A stretch of 34,098 bases of DNA from Nonomuraea aridisoli (GCF_003236395.1 NZ_POUD01000075.1:1-34098), one strand, 5' to 3'; shown: positions 1 through 8,504, counted from the stretch's first letter. The notes: generated from the sequence alone by a model not told the origin. Made by a program: numbers and translations.

Positions 1-548
1 CCCAGCAGCATGATCACGCCCATGAGCGCGAGCACCACGGCCATGAGCACGTGCGCGAACGGCCGCCCGAACGCCTCGACCAGCCGCGGGGTGAAGAACG
101 CCGACAGCGCCGTACCGCCCATACCAGCCCCGAACACCCCGGTCGCGTACCCGCGGCGCGCCGGCTCGTGCCAGGCGTTCACGAACGGGATCCCGACCGC
201 GAACGACGTGCCCGCCACGCCCAGCACGAACCCCCAGAACAGCAGCCACCCGTACGAGTCGGACAACCCGACGAACAGGACGGGCACGATCGACACGAAG
301 CAGATGGCCGCGAACATGCGCCGCCCGCCGAACCTGTCGGTCAGCACCCCCACCGGGATCCGTCCCAGCGAGCCGACCAGCACGGGGATCGCCACCAGCA
401 GCGAGGTCTGCGTCGGCGACAGGCCCAGTGGCCTGCTGTAGTCGCCGGACAGCGGCCCGATGAGGTTCCAGGCCCAGAACGTCACGGCGAACGCCGCCGT
501 GGCGAGGGCCAGGTTCTTCCCCGCCCGCCCTTTACGAGGCTCAGACAT
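1..548 (-). CDS. narK: NarK-type nitrate/nitrite transporter (MFS), 3' end outside window
   Basis: Reading leftwards from the ATG at 548 there is one open frame to the window edge, so about 182 N-terminal residues are visible and the C-terminal half is missing. The protein starts MSEPRKGRAGKNLALATAAF and shows hydrophobic helices. After helix 2 there is an MFS loop motif (GVLTDRFGGRR), and further on a Gly-rich nitrate-signature-like stretch (GVFGAGMGGTALSAF). Family knowledge: NarK/NasA proteins import nitrate or exchange nitrate for nitrite across the cytoplasmic membrane. It is divergent from narG with only 45 bp between the start codons, which supports a role in feeding the reductase. AGGGT just upstream of the ATG could serve as a ribosome binding site. 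Confidence 0.9.
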   Translation of the reverse strand, partial: MSEPRKGRAGKNLALATAAFAVTFWAWNLIGPLSGDYSRPLGLSPTQTSLLVAIPVLVGSLGRIPVGVLTDRFGGRRMFAAICFVSIVPVLFVGLSDSYGWLLFWGFVLGVAGTSFAVGIPFVNAWHEPARRGYATGVFGAGMGGTALSAFFTPRLVEAFGRPFAHVLMAVVLALMGVIMLL

Positions 549-593
549 ACACCCTGTGTAACAGGTGGTCACAGTCTGTGATGAAGTGGGGGT
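549..593. promoter_or_regulatory. Divergent narK/narG control region with two palindromes
   Basis: This 45-bp gap separates two divergent start codons. It holds two perfect inverted repeats: CCTGT-GTA-ACAGG (553-565) and TCACAG-T-CTGTGA (569-581). Neither matches the FNR consensus (TTGAT-N4-ATCAA). The half-site TCACAG is CRP/FNR- or Rex-like, but the arrangement is not canonical. Both lie so close to the start codons that a bound protein could affect both genes. That they are operators is inference. Confidence 0.5.
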
Positions 594-3500
594 ATGAACG
601 CCGAGGACCTCCTGCTGAAGACCGGCCGCTTCCTGCGCAGGTCCGCGACCGGCGCCGGCCTGCACACGCTCTACCTGAAGGGCGGCACGGAGGGCGACGC
701 CTTCTACCGCGACCGCTGGAGCCACGACAAGGTGGTCCGCTCGACGCACGGCGTGAACTGCACGGGATCGTGCTCGTGGAGCGTGTACGTCAAGGACGGC
801 ATCATCACCTGGGAGACCCAGGAGATCGACTACCCGAGCGTCGGCCCCGACCGCCCGGAGTACGAGCCGCGCGGCTGCCCCCGGGGCGCCGCCTTCTCCT
901 GGTACACCTACTCGCCGACCCGGATCCGCTACCCGTACGCGCGGAGCGTCCTGGTGGAGATGTACGCCGAGGCGAGACGCCGCCTGCGCGACCCGGTCGC
1001 CGCCTGGGCCGAAATCACGACAAATCCCGAAAAACGGGAGAAATACCAATCCGCCCGCGGCAAAGGCGGCCTCGTCCGCGTCACGTGGGACCTGGCCACC
1101 GAGATGATCGCCGCCGCCCACGTCCACACCATCCAGGCGTACGGCCCCGACCGGATCGCCGGCTTCTCCCCCATCCCGGCCATGTCGATGGTCTCGCAGG
1201 CGACCGGCGCCCGGTTCGTGTCGCTGATCGGCGGCGCCATGCTCTCCTTCTACGACTGGTACGCCGACCTGCCGGTGGCCTCCCCCCAGGTGTTCGGCGA
1301 CCAGACCGACGTGCCGGAGTCCGCCGACTGGTGGGACGCGGCCTACCTGTTCATGTGGGGCTCCAACGTGCCGGTGACGCGCACGCCCGACGCCCACTGG
1401 ATGGCCGAGGCCCGCTACCGGGGCCAGAAGGTCGTGGTGGTCGCGCCCGACTTCAGCGACGCGGCCAAGTTCGCCGACGAGTTCCTCAGCGTGCGGCCCG
1501 GCACGGACGGCGCCCTGGCGATGGCGATGGGCCACGTGCTGCTCAAGGAGTTCTTCGTCGACCGCGAGACGCCGTACTTCGCGGACTATGTCCGGCGTTT
1601 CACCGACCTGCCGTTCCTCGTCACGCTCGACGAGCGCGACGGCGCGTACGTGCCGGGCCGGTTCCTCACCGCCGAAGACCTCGGGTCCCAGGAGGAGGCG
1701 GCGAAGTGGAAGACCGTGCTGCTGGCCGAGTCGGGCGAGCCGGTGGTGCCGAACGGCTCGGTCGGCTTCCGCTGGACGGAGTCGGGGGCCGGCCGCTGGA
1801 ACCTGAACCTCGACGTCACTCCGCAGCTCACCCTCCTCGGGGACGAGGCCGCCGAGGTGCTGCTCCCCCGCTTCGACGGCGGCCACTCCGTCCGCCGGGG
1901 CGTGCCCGTGCGCAGGGTCGCCGGCCGGCTCGTCACCACGGTCTTCGACCTCCTCCTCGCCCAGTACGGCGTCCAGAGGCCGGGACTGCCCGGCGTCTGG
2001 CCGGCGGGCTACGACGACGCGGCCGAGCCGTACACGCCCGCCTGGCAGGAGCCGATCACCGGGGTCCCGGCCGCGCGGGTGGTCAAGATCGTCCGTGAGT
2101 TCGCCAGGACGGCCGAGGCGACCGAGGGCCGGTGCATGATCATCCTGGGGGCGGGCGCGGCGCAGTGGTTCCACGGCGACACGATGTACCGCGCGTTCCT
2201 GACCCTGTTGCTGCTGACCGGCTGCCAGGGCCGCAACGGCGGCGGCTGGGCACACTACGTGGGCCAGGAGAAATGCCGCACGCAGGCCGGCTGGCAGCTG
2301 CTCGCCGGCGCGCTCGACTGGTCGCGCCCGCCGCGGCAGGTGCCCGGCACGCCGTTCTTCTACCTGCACACCGGTCAGTGGCGCTACGACCACTACGACG
2401 CCGGCGAGCTGGCCAGCCCTCTCGCGCGGGGCGTCTTCAGCGGCCGGAGCACCGCCGACCTGGTGGCGCAGTCCGTACGCGAAGGCTGGATGCCGATGGC
2501 CCCGGCCTTCGACCGCAACCCGCTCGACCTCGGCGAGGCCGAGGACCCGATCGCCTACACCTACGACGAGCTGGCGGCCGGACGGCTCAGGTTCGCCGCC
2601 GACGATCCGGACGACCCGCGCAACTGGCCGCGCGTGCTCACGCTGTGGCGTTCCAACCTGCTCGGCTCCTCCGCCAAGGGCAACGAGTACTTCCTGCACC
2701 ACCTGCTCGGCGCCGGCTCCAACCTGGAAAACCCCGACCCGCAGGGCGCCGTCGGCAAGCTCGACCTGCTGCTCACCCTCGACTTCCGGATGACCTCCTC
2801 CACGGTCTTCTCCGACATCGTGCTGCCGGCCGCCACCTGGTACGAGAAGCACGATCTGTCCTCCACCGACATGCACCCGTTCGTGCACGCCTTCAACCCG
2901 GCGATCAGCCCGCCGTGGGAGACGAGGACCGACTTCGCCGCCTTCCACGCCATCGCCCGCGCCTTCAGCGAGCTCGCCCGCGGCCGGCTGGGCGTGCGCA
3001 AGGACGTGGTCGCGCTGGCGTACCAGCACGACACCCCCGGCGAGATCGCCGGACGGCCGGGGCGTCCAGAGCTGAAGGTGGTCGAACGCGACTACGGCGC
3101 GGTCGCGGCGAAACTGGCCGCTCTCGGGCCGCTCACGGAGGAACTCGGCATCCCGGTCAAGGGCGTGACGTTCCTGCCGGACGAGGAGGTGGAGTGGCTC
3201 GGCCAGCGCTGCGGCCTGGTGCCGCGCGGCGCGGCCAAGGGCCGGCCCGAGCTCGACACCGAGGCCAAGGCGTGCGAGACGATCCTCGCGCTGTCGGGGG
3301 TGAGCAACGGCAGGCTGGCCACGCAGGGCTTCCGGCAGCTCGCCGAGCGTACGGGCGTGAGCTTCGACGGTCTGACTAGCGAGCACCACCGCATCGTCTT
3401 CTCCGACACCCAGACCAGGCCGATGCACGTCGCCGCGAGCCCCGAGTGGTCGGGCAAGGAGTCGCACGATCGCCGCTACGCGCCGTTCACGATCAACGTC

Positions 3501-4088
3501 GAGCACGGCAAGCCGTGGCACACGCTCACCGGCCGCATGCACTTCTTCCTCGACCACGAGTGGATGCACGAGTACGGCGAGACGCTGCCGGTCTACCGGC
3601 CCCCGCTCGACCTGGCCGCCCTCCACGGCGAGAAGGGCACGCTGCGCTTCCTGACCCCGCACAGCAAATGGTCGATCCACTCGGAGTACCAGGACAACCT
3701 GCTGCTGCTGACGTTGTCGCGGGGCGGCCCCACGATCTGGATGTCCACCGAGGACGCCGCCGCGCTGGGCATCGCCGACAACGACTGGGTCGAGGCGGTC
3801 AACCGCAACGGCGTGGTGGTGGCCAGGGCGATCGTCTCGCACCGCATGCCGCCGGGGACGGTGTACATGTACCACGCCCAGGACCGCCTGATCGACGTGC
3901 CGAAGTCGGAGGAGACGGGCCGCAGGGGCGGCATCCACAACGCCCTGACGCGGGTGCTCGTCAAGCCCACCCACCTGATCGGCGGCCACGCCCAGCTCTC
4001 GTACGGCTTCAACTACCTGGGCCCCACCGGCAACCAGCGCGACGAGATCACGACCATCCGCCGCAGGTCGCAGGAGGTGACGTACTGA
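594..4088 (+). CDS. narG: Respiratory nitrate reductase alpha subunit NarG
   Basis: This 1164-residue protein is the catalytic molybdo-bis(MGD) subunit that reduces nitrate to nitrite on the cytoplasmic side of the NarGHI complex. The FS0 cluster ligands are visible as His52, Cys56, Cys60 and Cys95 (motif THGVNCTGSC, then RGCPRG), each two residues later than in E. coli NarG. Asp221 in FYDWYADLP is the expected molybdenum ligand, followed by QTDVPESADWW. The length is slightly below the usual 1200-1250. There is no twin-arginine signal, as expected for cytoplasm-facing NarG. The ATG at 594 has a G-rich AGTGGGGG just upstream and gives an N-terminus aligned with E. coli NarG. The stop overlaps the narH start by four bases (ATGA). 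Confidence 0.98.
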   Translation: MNAEDLLLKTGRFLRRSATGAGLHTLYLKGGTEGDAFYRDRWSHDKVVRSTHGVNCTGSCSWSVYVKDGIITWETQEIDYPSVGPDRPEYEPRGCPRGAAFSWYTYSPTRIRYPYARSVLVEMYAEARRRLRDPVAAWAEITTNPEKREKYQSARGKGGLVRVTWDLATEMIAAAHVHTIQAYGPDRIAGFSPIPAMSMVSQATGARFVSLIGGAMLSFYDWYADLPVASPQVFGDQTDVPESADWWDAAYLFMWGSNVPVTRTPDAHWMAEARYRGQKVVVVAPDFSDAAKFADEFLSVRPGTDGALAMAMGHVLLKEFFVDRETPYFADYVRRFTDLPFLVTLDERDGAYVPGRFLTAEDLGSQEEAAKWKTVLLAESGEPVVPNGSVGFRWTESGAGRWNLNLDVTPQLTLLGDEAAEVLLPRFDGGHSVRRGVPVRRVAGRLVTTVFDLLLAQYGVQRPGLPGVWPAGYDDAAEPYTPAWQEPITGVPAARVVKIVREFARTAEATEGRCMIILGAGAAQWFHGDTMYRAFLTLLLLTGCQGRNGGGWAHYVGQEKCRTQAGWQLLAGALDWSRPPRQVPGTPFFYLHTGQWRYDHYDAGELASPLARGVFSGRSTADLVAQSVREGWMPMAPAFDRNPLDLGEAEDPIAYTYDELAAGRLRFAADDPDDPRNWPRVLTLWRSNLLGSSAKGNEYFLHHLLGAGSNLENPDPQGAVGKLDLLLTLDFRMTSSTVFSDIVLPAATWYEKHDLSSTDMHPFVHAFNPAISPPWETRTDFAAFHAIARAFSELARGRLGVRKDVVALAYQHDTPGEIAGRPGRPELKVVERDYGAVAAKLAALGPLTEELGIPVKGVTFLPDEEVEWLGQRCGLVPRGAAKGRPELDTEAKACETILALSGVSNGRLATQGFRQLAERTGVSFDGLTSEHHRIVFSDTQTRPMHVAASPEWSGKESHDRRYAPFTINVEHGKPWHTLTGRMHFFLDHEWMHEYGETLPVYRPPLDLAALHGEKGTLRFLTPHSKWSIHSEYQDNLLLLTLSRGGPTIWMSTEDAAALGIADNDWVEAVNRNGVVVARAIVSHRMPPGTVYMYHAQDRLIDVPKSEETGRRGGIHNALTRVLVKPTHLIGGHAQLSYGFNYLGPTGNQRDEITTIRRRSQEVTY

Positions 4089-5689
4089 TGAGGGTCATGG
4101 CCCAGATCGCCATGGTGATGAACCTGGACAAGTGCATCGGCTGCCACACGTGCTCGGTCACCTGCAAGCAGACCTGGACCAACCGGCCCGGCGTCGAGTA
4201 CGTCTGGTTCAACAACGTCGAGACCCGCCCCGGCCAGGGCTACCCCCGCCGCTACGAGGACCAGGAACGCTGGAAGGGCGGCTGGGAGCTCACCGCGAAA
4301 GGCAGGCTGCGGCCGAAGGCCGGCGGCCGGGTGCGCAAGCTGCTGGGCATCTTCGCCAACCCGCGCATGCCGTCGATCCAGGACTACTACGAGCCCTGGA
4401 CGTACGACTACGAGAGCCTCACCACCGCGCCGCTCTCCGATGACGTGCCCGTCGCGCGGCCCCGGTCGCTGATCAGCAACGAGCCCGCGACGATCCGCTG
4501 GAGCGCCAACTGGGACGACAACCTCGGCGGTGACCCGTCCCCGGACCCGGTGCTGGAGAAGGTGTCGGGCGAGGTCAGGACGGCGTTCGAAGAGGCGTAC
4601 ATGTTCTACCTGCCGCGCATCTGCGAGCACTGCATCAACCCGTCGTGCGTGGCCTCCTGCCCGTCGGGCGCACTGTACAAGCGGGCCGAGGACGGCATCG
4701 TCCTGGTGGACCAGGACCGTTGCCGGGGCTGGCGCATGTGCGTGACGGGGTGTCCGTACAAGAAGGTGTATTTCAATCACAAGACCGGCAAGGCCGAGAA
4801 GTGCACGTTCTGCTATCCGCGGGTCGAGGTGGGGCTGCCGACGGTGTGCTCCGAGACCTGCGTCGGCCGCCTGCGCTACCTGGGGGTCCTGCTCTACGAC
4901 GCCGACCGGGTCGCCGAGGCCGCCTCGGTGCCCGACGAGCGCGATCTGTACGAGGCGCAGCTCGGCCTCTTCGTCGACCCGGAGAGCCCCGAGGCCGCCG
5001 CCGCGGGACTGCCGGCCGACTGGCTGGAGGCGGCCCGCCGCTCCCCCGTCTATGACCTGATCACGAAATATCGGGTGGCGCTCCCGCTGCATCCCGAATA
5101 CCGCACCCTCCCCATGGTCTGGTACGTCCCGCCGCTCTCCCCCGTCGTGGACGCCCTGTCCACCACCGGCCACGACGGCGAGGACGCGGACAACCTGTTC
5201 GCCGCCATCGAGACGCTGCGCATCCCGATCGGCTACCTGGCCGAGCTGTTCACCGCGGGCGACCCGGCGCCGGTGACCGCCGCGCTGCGCCGGCTGGCCG
5301 CGATGCGGTCGTACATGCGGGCGGTCAACCTCGGCCAGGAGCCGGTGGTCCCCGACGCGGGCCTGCCGGAGGAGGAGCTGAGGGCCATGTACCGGCTGCT
5401 CGCCCTGGCCAAGTACGACGAGCGCTACGTCATCCCGACCGCGTACGGCAACGTGCCGGGCGTCGTGGAGGAGGCCGGCTGCCCGCTCGACTACGACGCA
5501 GGGCGCGGCGCGCAGGCCCCGTTCGGTGAGAGCTCGGGCCGCCCGGTGCCGGTCTCGATCGAGAACTTCCACGGCCTGAAGGAACGCCAGACCAGCGACG
5601 AGGTCACGCACGAACGGGTGAATCTCCTCAACTGGGACGGCCGCGGCACCCCGGCCGGCCTCTTCCCGCCGAGAAAGGGCAAATCATGA
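4088..5689 (+). CDS. narH: Respiratory nitrate reductase beta subunit NarH
   Basis: This 533-residue iron-sulfur subunit carries electrons from NarI to NarG. Four Cys groups are visible: CIGCHTCSVTC (Cys16, 19, 22, 26, same numbering as E. coli), CEHCINPSCVASCP, CRGWRMCVTGCP and CTFC...CSETC. The Trp in CRGWRMC is the normal NarH substitution that gives one [3Fe-4S] cluster, not a defect. The ATG at 4088 overlaps the narG stop (ATGA). Its product, MRVMAQIAMVMNLDKC, aligns residue for residue with the E. coli start, so the start is secure. The 3' end overlaps narJ by ATGA. Confidence 0.98.
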   Translation: MRVMAQIAMVMNLDKCIGCHTCSVTCKQTWTNRPGVEYVWFNNVETRPGQGYPRRYEDQERWKGGWELTAKGRLRPKAGGRVRKLLGIFANPRMPSIQDYYEPWTYDYESLTTAPLSDDVPVARPRSLISNEPATIRWSANWDDNLGGDPSPDPVLEKVSGEVRTAFEEAYMFYLPRICEHCINPSCVASCPSGALYKRAEDGIVLVDQDRCRGWRMCVTGCPYKKVYFNHKTGKAEKCTFCYPRVEVGLPTVCSETCVGRLRYLGVLLYDADRVAEAASVPDERDLYEAQLGLFVDPESPEAAAAGLPADWLEAARRSPVYDLITKYRVALPLHPEYRTLPMVWYVPPLSPVVDALSTTGHDGEDADNLFAAIETLRIPIGYLAELFTAGDPAPVTAALRRLAAMRSYMRAVNLGQEPVVPDAGLPEEELRAMYRLLALAKYDERYVIPTAYGNVPGVVEEAGCPLDYDAGRGAQAPFGESSGRPVPVSIENFHGLKERQTSDEVTHERVNLLNWDGRGTPAGLFPPRKGKS

Positions 5690-6249
5690 CCGAGGTCACC
5701 AAGGCGGTCGTCTGGCAGGCGGCCGCGCATCTGCTCGCCTACCCAGACGAACGCTTCTGGCGGCGCCTGCCGCTGATCAGGGACGCCGCCGAGCCGCACT
5801 TCGGCACGTTCCTCGCGATCGTCTCCGACATGACCCCCGGCGAGCTGGCCGCCCACTACGTCGACACGTTCGACCTGCAGCGCCGCTGCTGCCTGTACCT
5901 GACGTACTACGTCGACGGCGACACCCGGCGCAGGGGCGCGTCGCTGGCCGCGCTCAAGCAGCGCTACCGCGCCGCCGGGTGGGACCTGCTGGACGACGAG
6001 CTGCCCGACTTCCTGCCGGTGATGCTGGAGTTCGCCGCGCTCGACCCGACGGGGGCCGAGCTGCTGGAGGAGCACCGGGTGGGCCTGGAGCTGCTGCTCG
6101 CGGCCCTGGAGGAGCGTGCGTCGCCGTACCGGCACGTGATCGGCACGGTCTGCGCGGCGCTCCCGCCGATCACCGCGGCGGGCCGGGCGAGGGCCGCGCG
6201 CCTGGCCGCCGGCGGGCCGCCGGCCGAGACCGTCGGAGGCTACCGTTGA
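5686..6249 (+). CDS. narJ: Nitrate reductase molybdenum cofactor assembly chaperone NarJ
   Basis: This 187-residue, helix-rich protein belongs to the NarJ/TorD chaperone family. It binds apo-NarG for cofactor insertion and membrane attachment and is not part of the final enzyme. Recognisable features are the N-terminal AAHLLAYPDE, the AAHYVDTFD segment and CCLYLTYYVDGDTR, all typical of NarJ. Size is normal for actinobacterial NarJ (about 180-240). It starts at an ATG overlapping the narH stop and ends in TTGA, whose TTG begins narI. The position between narH and narI is the classic one. Confidence 0.96.
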   Translation: MTEVTKAVVWQAAAHLLAYPDERFWRRLPLIRDAAEPHFGTFLAIVSDMTPGELAAHYVDTFDLQRRCCLYLTYYVDGDTRRRGASLAALKQRYRAAGWDLLDDELPDFLPVMLEFAALDPTGAELLEEHRVGLELLLAALEERASPYRHVIGTVCAALPPITAAGRARAARLAAGGPPAETVGGYR

Positions 6250-6977
6250 GCTGGGGTGAGAGCCTGCTCTGGACGGTCTCGCCGTACGTCACCCTGGTCG
6301 TCTTCGTCGGCGGGCTGATCTGGCGGTACAAGTACGACAAGTTCGGCTGGACCACCCGCTCCTCCCAGCTCTACGAGAGCACGCTGCTGCGCGTGGCGAG
6401 CCCGCTGTTCCACTACGCCCTGCTCTTCGTCATCGTGGGCCACGTGACCGGCCTGCTCATCCCGATCGGCTGGACGAACGCGATCGGCGTGTCCAACGAC
6501 GCCTACCACGTCAACGCGCTGCTCTGGGGCGGCCTGGCGGGCCTCGCCACGCTGGTGGCGCTGGTCCTGCTGATCTGGCGCCGCCGCGCCAACGGCCCCG
6601 TCTTCATGGCGACCACGGTCAACGACAAGGTGATGTACGCGGTGCTGGCGGCGGCGATCGTGTCGGGCGTGGTGACGACGGCGGCGGGGTACGCGCCCAC
6701 CGAGGTGAGCTACCGCACCACGGTCGCGCCGTGGTTCCGCGGCGTCTTCGCCCTCCAGCCGGACGTCGTGGCGATGGGTGCGGCGAGCGGTCTTTACAAG
6801 GTGCACACCCTGATCGGGATGGTGCTGTTCGTACTCTTCCCGTTCAGCCGCCTGGTGCATGCCCTTTCCGCTCCGTTGGGGTATTTGTTCCGTCCTTACA
6901 TCGTGTATCGGAGCCGCTCGGAAACCGCGCGGCAGCGCCCGGCACGCGTGCGGGTGCGCCAGAATCGTCCCTTGTGA
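6246..6977 (+). CDS. narI: Respiratory nitrate reductase gamma subunit NarI (cytochrome b)
   Basis: This 243-residue membrane diheme cytochrome b oxidises quinol at the outer face and passes electrons to NarH. The start is the TTG at 6246, overlapping the narJ stop as TTGA; it gives SWGESLLWTVSPYVTLVVF, a first transmembrane helix in the expected place. Counting from this start, the heme ligands fall at His56, His66, His187 and His205, exactly the E. coli positions. That strongly supports the unusual TTG start. Five hydrophobic segments are visible. The gene ends in GTGA, where GTG starts the downstream kinase-like gene. Confidence 0.96.
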   Translation: MSWGESLLWTVSPYVTLVVFVGGLIWRYKYDKFGWTTRSSQLYESTLLRVASPLFHYALLFVIVGHVTGLLIPIGWTNAIGVSNDAYHVNALLWGGLAGLATLVALVLLIWRRRANGPVFMATTVNDKVMYAVLAAAIVSGVVTTAAGYAPTEVSYRTTVAPWFRGVFALQPDVVAMGAASGLYKVHTLIGMVLFVLFPFSRLVHALSAPLGYLFRPYIVYRSRSETARQRPARVRVRQNRPL

Positions 6978-7615
6978 AGCACGGGTACACCAACAGCACG
7001 GTCGGCGACGGCGCCCTGGTCGTGAAGTGCTACCAGGGGCCCGAGGCGGCGTTCCGGCTCACCACGGAGAGCAGATATCTGCGTCGCCTGCGCGGCCGGA
7101 TCCCCGTCCCACGCGTTCACCAGGTCACGCCGACGAGCCTGACCGTCCGCTTCGTCGACGGCCGCCACGGGCAGGACCTCCTTGACGAGGGGCGCGCCGC
7201 GGAGGTGCTCGCCGAGTGCGGGCGGATGCTCGGACGCATCCACCGGCTCGGCATCGTCCACGGCGACTACGGGCCGCAGAACATGTTGTTCCACCCCTCG
7301 ACGTTCGAGACGACCGCGGTCCTCGACTGGGAGTGGGCCCACCCGGGGCGGCCGGTGGAGGACCTCGCCTGGTGCGAGTGGATCGTCCGCAGCCACCATC
7401 CGGAGCACGTGCCGCTCCTGCCGCACTTCTTCGCCGCCTACGACGGCCCCGTACCGCCGTGGGAGGAACGCCAGGCGGCCATGGTGGCGCGCTGCCGCGA
7501 ACTCCTCGACTTCTGCACCCGCTGGGAACCGGACGGCCCCGCCGAAGCCCTCTGGCGCACCCGGCTCGCAACCACCGCCTCCTGGCCCGAACACCCCGCC
7601 GCGGCCGCCTCATGA
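6974..7615 (+). CDS. Small phosphotransferase-fold (APH-like) kinase coupled to narI
   Basis: This 213-residue protein has the hallmarks of the aminoglycoside phosphotransferase / small kinase fold: a possible nucleotide Lys18 (LVVKCYQG), the catalytic loop HGDYGPQNML (Asp98, Asn103) and a metal-binding LDWEWAHPG (Asp118). The N-lobe is very short, so total length is well below the usual 260-300 and closer to Bud32-size kinases. The start is the GTG at 6974, whose GTGA includes the narI stop; this makes it the fifth coupled gene of the nitrate reductase operon. The substrate is unknown. A role in resistance or in modifying a small molecule is as plausible as one tied to nitrate respiration. 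The 3' end overlaps the convergent LysR remnant by 6 bp. Confidence 0.82.
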   Translation: MKHGYTNSTVGDGALVVKCYQGPEAAFRLTTESRYLRRLRGRIPVPRVHQVTPTSLTVRFVDGRHGQDLLDEGRAAEVLAECGRMLGRIHRLGIVHGDYGPQNMLFHPSTFETTAVLDWEWAHPGRPVEDLAWCEWIVRSHHPEHVPLLPHFFAAYDGPVPPWEERQAAMVARCRELLDFCTRWEPDGPAEALWRTRLATTASWPEHPAAAAS

Positions 7616-8086
7616 ACCACGCGGGCCCGCCTCACGCATCCCGCGCGAGGTCCGCACCGGTCCGGCCACCGCGTCCAGAAAGCTGAACACGGCCCGCAGC
7701 GTGGGGCTGTCGTCGTCCGCCCGCCAGGAGCAGTGCAGCTCCACGTGGTCCTCAGGCGTTGCTTCCATCTCCAGGAACCGCACGCCCGGCGGGCCGAGCC
7801 GGGCGTGCGACCGTGGGACCAGCGCGATCCCGATCCCCGCGTCGACGAGCACGAGCAGGCTGTGCACCTGGCTGACGTACTGCACGTAGTCCGGCGCCGC
7901 CCCGGCGTTGTGGAACGTCGAGATGACGAGCTCGTGGAAGTAACGCGCCGGCGCGGGACCGTACGTCACGATGTCGTGGTCGGCGATCTCCTTCAACGTC
8001 GGCGGCCGGCCGCACTCGGTGAGCGGATGCCCTTCCGGGACGGCCACCACCAGCGCCTCGGCATGGATCAGCCGGGCGTCGAGCAC
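7610..8086 (-). pseudogene. C-terminal remnant of a LysR-family regulator
   Basis: The reading frame gives 158 residues that match only the effector-binding half of a LysR regulator. Examples are RLIHAEALVVAVPEGHPLT, a helix/strand stretch ending GIGIALVPRSHA, and a typical C-terminus. LysR proteins are normally about 300 residues; the winged-helix DNA-binding domain and linker are absent. A GTG at 8086 could start translation, but an in-frame TAG lies three codons upstream (8093-8095) and no HTH is encoded beyond it. The homology stops where the neighbouring enzyme fragment begins. I treat it as a broken gene, although a stand-alone effector domain cannot be excluded. Confidence 0.75.
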
Positions 8087-8087
8087 G

Positions 8088-8231
8088 TTCGCCTACGCCA
8101 GGTCGTTCGGCGCGGCGGCTTGGGTGGTGGAGGAGACCGGCCAGTTCGCGGCGGCGCGGGCTTATGGCGGGCCTGCGCTCGTCGAGATCCGCACCGATCC
8201 GGCGCAGATCGCGCCGGATCGGGTGCTTTGA
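8088..8231 (+). pseudogene. C-terminal remnant of a thiamine-diphosphate enzyme (acetolactate synthase-like)
   Basis: The frame ending at the TGA 8229-8231 encodes about 47 residues. They begin FAYARSFGAAAWVVEETGQF and finish with GGPALVEIRTDPAQIAP, the typical C-terminal signature of the ILV/benzoylformate-decarboxylase/glyoxylate-carboligase family. The preceding 500 or so residues expected of that family are missing; upstream the same bases belong to the LysR remnant on the other strand. There is no plausible start, so this is a gene fragment and not a short gene. Confidence 0.7.
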
Positions 8232-8251
8232 CCGGCCGGTCGTACGGGGAG

Positions 8252-8290
8252 CGGCCCCGCGTTCCGTGACGCGTGCGGAACGTGGGGCCG
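8252..8290. terminator. Strong hairpin between convergent genes
   Basis: Left arm 8252-8266 and right arm 8276-8290 pair over 15 positions (CGGCCCC-G-CGTTCCG with CGGAACG-T-GGGGCCG; the central pair is G-U), around a 9-nt loop. It lies after the stop of the plus-strand enzyme fragment and before the end of the minus-strand DUF397 gene. It can therefore act as a bidirectional, mostly U-tract-free terminator. Confidence 0.65.
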
Positions 8291-8297
8291 AACCGTG

Positions 8298-8504
8298 TCA
8301 GATGTCGAACTCGCCCCGATCAACGCCGGTGAGGAACGCCGTCCACTCCCCGGGAGTGAAAATCAGCGCGGGCCCGTGGGGGTTCTTGCTGTCGCGAACC
8401 GCGACGATTCCGGGGAGGTTGGTGGCGACTTCCACGCACTGCCCGTTGTCGCCGCTTGCGCTGGACTTGTGCCATTGTGCATTGTCGAGGTTTAGCTTTT
8501 CCAT
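8298..8504 (-). CDS. DUF397 small protein (WhiJ/AbaA-locus type)
   Basis: This 68-residue protein has the typical DUF397 pattern: an N-terminal WHKSSASGDNGQCVEVA, a middle VAVRDSKNPHGPALIFTPGEW and a short acidic end. The family is restricted to actinobacteria and is nearly always next to a WhiJ-like helix-turn-helix regulator. Many members are thought to act as its partner or modulator, but biochemical function is unclear. The ATG at 8504 lies 13 bp inside the upstream regulator gene and has AGGAA directly before it, so the two genes are co-transcribed and probably coupled. Confidence 0.93.
   Translation of the reverse strand: MEKLNLDNAQWHKSSASGDNGQCVEVATNLPGIVAVRDSKNPHGPALIFTPGEWTAFLTGVDRGEFDI

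Noticed and set aside
10..581. Plus-strand open frames over the narK region
   Set aside because: They are low-complexity shadows. The minus strand encodes a clear MFS transporter with family motifs.
4722..4755. Apparent loss of a cluster Cys in NarH (CRGWRMC)
   Set aside because: The Trp is the normal residue at this place in NarH and gives the [3Fe-4S] cluster.
7971..8231. An 86-codon gene starting at ATG 7971
   Set aside because: Only the last 47 codons resemble a protein family; the earlier part is antisense to the LysR remnant, so it is a fragment.
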